NCBI GenBank assembly: GCA_900554695.1
Contig: USHV01000020.1
Location: 1-52,393 of the forward strand
DNA from: an uncultured Prevotella sp.
GTDB taxonomy: Bacteria > Bacteroidota > Bacteroidia > Bacteroidales > Bacteroidaceae
Length of the DNA: 52,393 nucleotides
Reading direction: 5' to 3'
Both the position numbers and the translations under genes were made by a program. The notes under the pieces are model-generated. The model made no database searches, was not told where the DNA came from, and was given only the letters and a program-made list of their open reading frames with translations. Shown here piece after piece: positions 47,757-52,393 of this stretch (position 1 is the first letter of the stretch; every line of letters begins with the position of its first letter).

Positions 47757-49625
47757 TCACTTCTTACGCGGTCGGCGACGTGCCCATCCCTCTTCGCTGA
47801 AGTCGGGCTCCTCGCCCACGAGCTTTATGTCGGGATTGTTGATGAACTGTCGCCAGTCATCCTTGCGTCCGCTCTCCTTGAACGGCTTTGCTTCCGCGCC
47901 GCGGTCGCGCTTCTTCGACTTCTTCTCATATTTGCCGAAATCGTCGCGGCTGTCGCTCTTCCTCGGGCGTCGTTCGCCACGTTTGCGGTCGTCGGCGTCG
48001 TTACATCTCACCGTACGGCCCTTGTACGACTTGCCGTCGAGTGCGCGCATCACCTTAGCCGCATCCTCCTCAGGCACCTCTATGTACGAGAACTTGCCCA
48101 GCAGGTCGATGTGTCCCACGTCTTGGTGGCCGCGCATGTTCTTGTTAAGGAACTGCATCACCTCACCCGGATAGAATCCGTCGTCCTTTCCCAGGTTGAT
48201 GAACAGTCGGCGGTAGCCGTTCTCCGCCTTGCGTTGTCCGCGTGTTCTGGTCTTCTTGCCGTCCTTGCGAGCCTCACCCTTCTTCGCGCGTTCGGTCGAA
48301 GGCTTGGTTATCTCAGGCGCGTTGGCATAGTAGGCGAGGAACCGTCCGAACTCCAGACTCACTATTTTCTTCAGTATGTCCTCCTTGTCCACATACTCGA
48401 AATGCCTGTTTATGTCCTCCATGAACGGAGCAATCTCCTCCTCGTTCACGTCCACCTTCTCTATCTCGTCTATCGCCTTGTAGAGCTGCTTGGTGCATAT
48501 CTCCTTCGGAGTAGGCAGCTCTCCGGCCACGAAACTCTTGCCTATCACCTTCTCTATGGCTTTCACCTTGTGGCGTTCGCGGGTGTGTATTATGCTGATG
48601 GACGTTCCCTTCTTTCCGGCGCGGCCCGTACGTCCGCTGCGGTGGGTGTAGCTCTCTATGTCGTCGGGCAGTCCGTAGTTTATGACGTGCGTCAGATCGT
48701 CCACGTCGAGACCGCGCGCCGCCACGTCGGTAGCCACGAGCAGCTGCGTGAGATGCTGGCGGAACTTCTGCATGGTGAGGTCGCGCTGCTGCTGCGAGAG
48801 GTCACCGTGCAGCGACTCGGCGTTGTAACCGTCGCGTATTAGCTTGTCTGCCACCTCCTGAGTCTCCACCTTCGTGCGGCAGAAGATGATGGCGTATATG
48901 CGCGGATAGTAATCCACTATGCGCTTCAGAGCCAGATATTTGTCCTTGGCGTTCACCAGATAGTATATGTGGTTCACGTTTTCCGCACCCTCGTTGCGCG
49001 AGCCCACCACTATTTCCTTGTGGTCGTGCAGGTAGTTCAGGGCTATCTTCTCTATCTCCTTGCTCATCGTTGCCGAGAAGAGCAGGGTGTTGCGGTCCTG
49101 CGGCACGCCCTCGAATATCTCGTTTATGCTGTCCGAAAATCCCATGTTGAGCATCTCGTCGGCCTCGTCGAGCACCACGTTGCTCACGTTGTCCAGCTTA
49201 GCCGCGCCGCGGTTCATCAGGTCGATGAGACGTCCCGGAGTGGCAACGATGATCTGTGCGCCGTGTTTCAGCGCGTGCATCTGGTTTATTATGGACGTTC
49301 CGCCATATACAGCCACGATGTTTATGCCCTTGATGTATTTGGCGAAACTCTTCAGGTCGTCGGCTATCTGAAGGCACAGCTCACGTGTCGGACTGAGTAC
49401 GAGAGCCTGAGTGGTGCGGTCGTTAGCATCGACGCGTTGCAGCAGTGGAATGCCGAAGGCGGCTGTCTTGCCCGTTCCTGTCTGTGCCAGGGCTATCACG
49501 TCGTTACCATTACCGAGCAAATAAGGAATCACTTCTTCCTGAACAGGCATCGGATGCTCAAATCCGAGTTCTGTGATGGCGCGGCGTATTTCCTCGCTTA
49601 CGCCTAATTCTTCAAATGTTTTCAA
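47757..49625 (-). CDS. DEAD-box RNA helicase (DeaD/CsdA-like)
   Basis: 622 aa from a TTG at 49625 read as MKTFEELGVSEEIRRAI, the start expected in Bacteroidales homologues. An ATG at 49682 would add 19 non-conserved residues but also lies after the promoter. RecA-like domains carry Q motif MPVQEEVIPYL, AQTGTGKTAAFG (I), SPTRELCLQ (Ia), VATPGRLIDL (Ib), DEADEMLNMGF (II), FSATM (III), IIFCRTK (IV), ATDVAARGLDV (V) and HRSGRTGRAGKKG (VI). A DbpA-like RNA-binding domain (YRRLFINLGKDDGFYPGEV) follows, then a basic tail rich in Arg/Lys (RKRGERRPRKSD). It probably acts in ribosome assembly, RNA decay and cold adaptation. Confidence 0.9.
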   Translation of the reverse strand: MKTFEELGVSEEIRRAITELGFEHPMPVQEEVIPYLLGNGNDVIALAQTGTGKTAAFGIPLLQRVDANDRTTQALVLSPTRELCLQIADDLKSFAKYIKGINIVAVYGGTSIINQMHALKHGAQIIVATPGRLIDLMNRGAAKLDNVSNVVLDEADEMLNMGFSDSINEIFEGVPQDRNTLLFSATMSKEIEKIALNYLHDHKEIVVGSRNEGAENVNHIYYLVNAKDKYLALKRIVDYYPRIYAIIFCRTKVETQEVADKLIRDGYNAESLHGDLSQQQRDLTMQKFRQHLTQLLVATDVAARGLDVDDLTHVINYGLPDDIESYTHRSGRTGRAGKKGTSISIIHTRERHKVKAIEKVIGKSFVAGELPTPKEICTKQLYKAIDEIEKVDVNEEEIAPFMEDINRHFEYVDKEDILKKIVSLEFGRFLAYYANAPEITKPSTERAKKGEARKDGKKTRTRGQRKAENGYRRLFINLGKDDGFYPGEVMQFLNKNMRGHQDVGHIDLLGKFSYIEVPEEDAAKVMRALDGKSYKGRTVRCNDADDRKRGERRPRKSDSRDDFGKYEKKSKKRDRGAEAKPFKESGRKDDWRQFINNPDIKLVGEEPDFSEEGWARRRPRKK

Positions 49626-49712
49626 TGCTGTGTTGTTTGTGAATGAAATAAATGGAGTGCTGTGCGATAATGTCGCACGCAATAGTTTTGGTCTTTATCC
49701 CGAATCCGGCTG

Positions 49713-49743
49713 CAAAGTTACAGCAAAAGGCAGACAATACAAA
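49713..49743 (-). promoter_or_regulatory. Promoter of the DEAD-box helicase gene
   Basis: Minus strand TTTG (49740-49743), 19 bases, TAACTTTG (49713-49720): exact consensus. The leader of about 80 bases to the TTG start contains a GTGCGA/TCGCAC hairpin (49662-49678). Confidence 0.72.
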
Positions 49744-49761
49744 ATATAATCATCTATTTTA

Positions 49762-49791
49762 TTGTATATCAGTAAATAATTAATATCTTTG
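49762..49791 (+). promoter_or_regulatory. Upstream promoter (P1) of the LOG-family gene
   Basis: TTG (49762-49764), 19 bases, TATCTTTG (49784-49791). It is back-to-back with the helicase promoter. Confidence 0.55.
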
Positions 49792-49847
49792 TGAAAGATA
49801 GGATGCGGTTCGGCGATATCAAAAATCAAAAAAACGATGTTTTTTCA

Positions 49848-49878
49848 TTTGCTGTTGCATCCATATTCCATAACTTTG
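49848..49878 (+). promoter_or_regulatory. Proximal promoter (P2) of the LOG-family gene
   Basis: TTTG (49848-49851), 19 bases, TAACTTTG (49871-49878): exact consensus, 60 bases before the ATG at 49938. Confidence 0.68.
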
Positions 49879-49937
49879 CGTGGAAGTGTCCCACCCGGAG
49901 TAGTGGAGCTTTAATAGATTTAAAACAAATAAGAATT

Positions 49938-50477
49938 ATGCATATAGGAGTTTTCTGTTCGGCAAATGCCGACATCGATCCCGATTTTTTCGAGCTCACC
50001 CGTCAGTTCGGTGAGTGGATGGGCCGCAACGGCCACATGCTGGTGTTCGGAGGATGCAATCTCGGACTGATGGAGTGTGTTGCCCGTGCCGTGCACGAGG
50101 CAGGAGGATTGTGCATAGGTGCCGTGCCGACGATAGTGGAGAAGGGCGGACGCACGTCAGACTATGTGGATGTGAAGATAATGTGCGACAATCTGAGCGA
50201 CCGCAAGGACATAATGCTCGCCAAGAGCGACGTGCTCGTGGCGCTTCCCGGAGGCGTGGGCACGCTCGACGAGATATTCACCGTGGTGGCCTCCGCGTCG
50301 ATAGGCTACCACCACAAGCGCGTCATTCTCTACAACATGAAAGGCTTCTGGAATCCGCTTCTCACCATGCTCGACAGCATGAAGAAGGCAGGAGTGATAC
50401 GCCGCGGATTCGACGACCAGCTGCTTGTCGCCTCCACGCAGGACGAGCTTGTGGAGATGCTCTCGCGCGAGGGCTGA
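49938..50477 (+). CDS. LOG-family nucleotide phosphoribohydrolase
   Basis: 179 aa from ATG 49938 (MHIGVFCSANADIDPDFF). An upstream frame from GTG 49791 overlaps the promoters and is rejected. Rossmann-like lysine-decarboxylase-like fold with LVFGGCNLGLMECVARAVHEAGG and the signature ALPGGVGTLDEIFTVV (PGGxGTxxE, with catalytic Glu). These enzymes cleave the N-glycosidic bond of AMP- or cytokinin-type nucleoside monophosphates to release base and ribose 5-phosphate. In bacteria the natural substrate is often unclear. Followed 48 bp later by the SIMPL-domain gene. Confidence 0.9.
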   Translation: MHIGVFCSANADIDPDFFELTRQFGEWMGRNGHMLVFGGCNLGLMECVARAVHEAGGLCIGAVPTIVEKGGRTSDYVDVKIMCDNLSDRKDIMLAKSDVLVALPGGVGTLDEIFTVVASASIGYHHKRVILYNMKGFWNPLLTMLDSMKKAGVIRRGFDDQLLVASTQDELVEMLSREG

Positions 50478-50525
50478 CGTGTGCGGCCGACGGGATGGTG
50501 AACGATTAATGAATATAAAACCGAT

Positions 50526-51221
50526 ATGAGACGACTGTTGTTCTTTGCAGCCATGATGCTGCTGTCGCTAAGGGGCTTTGCCGGCGACGAGGGCCGCTAC
50601 ATAGAGGTAAGTGGTACGGCCGAAGTGGATATAGTGCCGGACGAGATACACTACATCATCGAGATGAAAGAGTATTTCGAGGAGGAATTCGACGGCAAGT
50701 CGAAGCCGGAGGATTTCGCAACCAAGGTGCCGCTCGACGTCATCGAGCGACAGGTGAGGCGCGTCATAGCAGACGCCGGAGTGCCTAATGAAGCCGTGCG
50801 TACCGAGGAGATAGGCAACACATGGCGCGAGCGCGGCATGGACTTCCTCGTGTCGAAGCGTCTGGACATAACGCTCGGCGACTTCGAGACCATCGAACGC
50901 ATACGCAAGGGTCTCGACACACGCGGCATCAATGCCATGTATATAGGTGAGCTGAAGAACAGGAACATGGCCGAATGGCAGGAGAAAGGACGCATCGAGG
51001 CCATAGAAGCCGCGCGCAACAAGGCCGAATACATGGCTTCGGCCGCGGGATGCGGGCTCGGTCGTGTGCTGCGCATCGTTGAGGGCACCGCTGCCGGGAG
51101 AACGTTGCCGGCGGCGCAGGCCAACGTGATGGCTTCGGGCGCATCGTCGGCAGACACCTACCGCACAATAAAAAAGACATACACCGTGATTGTGAGATAC
51201 GAGTTGGCCGACCGGCCATGA
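50526..51221 (+). CDS. Secreted SIMPL-domain (DUF541) protein
   Basis: 231 aa. Signal peptide MRRLLFFAAMMLLSLRGFAG. The body matches the SIMPL/DUF541 layout: a first strand GRYIEVSGTAEVDIVPDEIHY, then ERQVRRVIADAGVPNEAVRTEEIGN, LVSKRLDITLGDFETIERI, GINAMYIGELKN, ARNKAEYMASAAGCGLGRVLRIVEG, and a final strand YTVIVRYEL. Members (YggE-like) are periplasmic or outer-membrane-associated and linked to oxidative-stress protection or channel-like assemblies in some bacteria; no enzyme activity is known. Probably in one transcript with the LOG gene. Confidence 0.85.
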   Translation: MRRLLFFAAMMLLSLRGFAGDEGRYIEVSGTAEVDIVPDEIHYIIEMKEYFEEEFDGKSKPEDFATKVPLDVIERQVRRVIADAGVPNEAVRTEEIGNTWRERGMDFLVSKRLDITLGDFETIERIRKGLDTRGINAMYIGELKNRNMAEWQEKGRIEAIEAARNKAEYMASAAGCGLGRVLRIVEGTAAGRTLPAAQANVMASGASSADTYRTIKKTYTVIVRYELADRP

Positions 51222-51248
51222 CGTTGTCGCATGATGAGAAATACTTTT

Positions 51249-51283
51249 GTCCGTCTGCTCCGCCACGTGTGGGGTAGGCGGAC
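51249..51283 (+). terminator. Terminator after the SIMPL-domain gene
   Basis: GTCCGTCTGCTCC (51249-51261) pairs over 13 bp with GGGGTAGGCGGAC (51271-51283), three of the pairs being G-U, with a 9-base loop and TTTTG after it. It is 28 bases past the stop. Confidence 0.7.
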
Positions 51284-51459
51284 TTTTGTCTTGTTCCGGA
51301 CAAAGCGGATGCGATGAACCGTGACACCGTGTTTACTCACGCCATGACAGACCTACACTGGCATGAACGATAAAATTTCATCAGGAGCGCGGCGCGTAAT
51401 TCTCATGCCTTTTCAGTCGCCTCATGTCAGCGTTTTTAATGGAAACTGACGGGACATGC

Positions 51460-51888
51460 TTACGATTTTTCTTGACTGAATTTTGACAAAATATTTTCGC
51501 GAAAGAGATGTAAAGGAATGTTAAAACAAGCGTTATTAAGCCCATTTCGGCCTGCATCGTCTTATGATATACCCCATACCATAGTCCGAAAAAGTCCGTT
51601 TTGCTTTCCGATATTGCCCATTTTATGATGCGAAATAGCCCATTTTATGGTGCGATATGGTGCTTTTCAGCCTCCGAAATGGCCTATTTCGCAAGGCGAT
51701 ATGGTGCTTTTTGCAAAACGATAAAATGGCCATTAAATATAAATCATTGATATTCAACACTATATAAAAACATCTCATAATTCGCGTATTTGCGTCCGAA
51801 GAAAAGCCCGCTCGCAAATACGCGCTTATTTTTCGGGGTATATCGGGAAACTGAAACCGGAAAACCGAAATCCGGTTACAATTTGAAA
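51460..51888 (-). repeat. 429-bp structured non-coding repeat, copy 2 (inverted)
   Basis: Reverse complement of the element at 34068-34496, colinear over its full length with scattered substitutions. The 12-bp-arm hairpin is conserved (51783-51794 and 51813-51824) while its 18-base loop has changed. The block TTTAACATTCCTTTACATCT and the end AAGAAAAATCGTAAG are conserved. Within the array of GAAATGG/ATATGG units, one ~24-bp unit is inverted relative to copy 1. It lies in a gene-free stretch of over 1.1 kb at the window's right end. Confidence 0.8.
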
Positions 51889-52393
51889 GTTGACCGTATC
51901 GGTTCTCTCTCCGTATGAGAAAACAACGCTTATCCGGCTTATACCCGCGGTCTTTCATTGAAGTCAAATCACGTTCTATTTCCGTCAGTCCGTTTTCCGA
52001 CAGTCAGACATCTCCATACTGTTCTGTGAAAAAAATCGTTCCTCTCGCAGGCATTGCTGTTCAGGGTGCGCCGTGAGCACGAACGTCATGTGTCGCCATG
52101 TGGTGCATGGTCTCCGCAGCCGTGTCCTTTTATACGCATTTCCTGTGTTTTCAAGGCTGTAGGAGATGCAGTTTATTACATATTTATAACCATAAAATAC
52201 AGAATTTGTATTATTACCCATCCACTTTTTTAAAGAATCTTAATTTCTGTAATCGTCTGATTATCAATAACATTGCATTTTCCTTCCATCCACTTGAATC
52301 CACTTTCTGTTTTTGTGCGCTTTTTTTGCGCATTTTTAATGAACCTAAAATCCGCAACTATCATCCAATACACGATTAAGGGTAGATTTATGA
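51889..52393. other. Gene-free stretch at the right end of the window
   Basis: No convincing coding frame. A small hairpin TGCGC-N7-GCGCA (52316-52332) followed by TTTTTA may be a weak terminator. The final bases may lead into a gene beyond the window. Confidence 0.35.

Noticed and set aside
49791..49937. N-terminal extension of the LOG protein from GTG 49791
   Set aside because: It overlaps two consensus promoters, and the family begins at MHIGVFCS (49938).

Overview
The window is a piece of a Bacteroidales chromosome, probably Muribaculaceae or a near relative such as Prevotellaceae. Evidence: the dapB-lepB-WbqC gene order; DUF2851, DUF3332 and THUMP-like methyltransferase genes; PCMD and SusE/SusF-like secreted proteins; type IX secretion (T9SS) C-terminal sorting domains; and promoters with the Bacteroidota -33 TTTG / -7 TAnnTTTG pattern. 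No rRNA genes, intact tRNA genes or CRISPR arrays are present.

Layout. (1) 1-7.6 kb is A+T-richer accessory DNA: a truncated IS982 transposase joined to a truncated WYL regulator, two DUF6557-like proteins, an uncharacterised protein, a metallophosphoesterase translationally coupled to a Sel1/leucine-rich-repeat protein, and an FtsZ/tubulin-like GTPase transcribed with a 280-aa protein. Divergent from the GTPase is a protein whose C-terminus looks like the FtsZ C-terminal domain. This part ends in the 3' half of a tRNA-Pro-like gene fused to a broken outer-membrane efflux gene. (2) 8.3-12.3 kb is an envelope operon: PCMD protein, Omp85-type barrel, phosphoethanolamine transferase. (3) 12.7-17.3 kb is a secreted alpha-glucan operon: GH31 enzyme plus two SusE/F-like proteins, all with T9SS tails. 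(4) 17.5-25.9 kb holds S41 protease, parE, a GNAT enzyme, a GH99-like protein and a THUMP-like methyltransferase. (5) 26.2-33.9 kb is cation homeostasis: an OmpR-type two-component system, an mgtA-type Mg2+ ATPase gene broken by one frameshift, a Zn/Cd-type P1B ATPase and a Fur-family regulator. (6) 34.1-51.9 kb is bounded by two inverted copies of a 429-bp non-coding repeat. Between them lie an esterase, dusB, dprA, a thioesterase, DUF2851, a PCMD/barrel/calycin-like operon, dapB, lepB, WbqC, DUF3332, a DEAD-box helicase, a LOG protein and a SIMPL-domain protein.

How the genes work together. The two-component system lies just upstream of mgtA, whose promoter carries four TTCTAA half-sites exactly 11 bp apart, as expected for an OmpR/PhoB-type activator. 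The P1B ATPase promoter carries a perfect 7-1-7 palindrome of Fur-box geometry, and a Fur-family gene follows the ATPase gene. In the accessory segment, three genes share an identically spaced motif (TTTGGCATAA-N12-TTTG) just upstream, suggesting common control.

The best candidate for an undescribed system is the divergent pair at 5.36-7.37 kb: an FtsZ-like GTPase without the usual C-terminal tail, and a protein that pairs a DUF6557-like domain with an FtsZ-C-like domain but has no GTPase. The second most interesting is the 429-bp structured repeat family. The abrupt junction at about 7,606 could be an integration or deletion scar, or an assembly chimera; the sequence alone does not decide.
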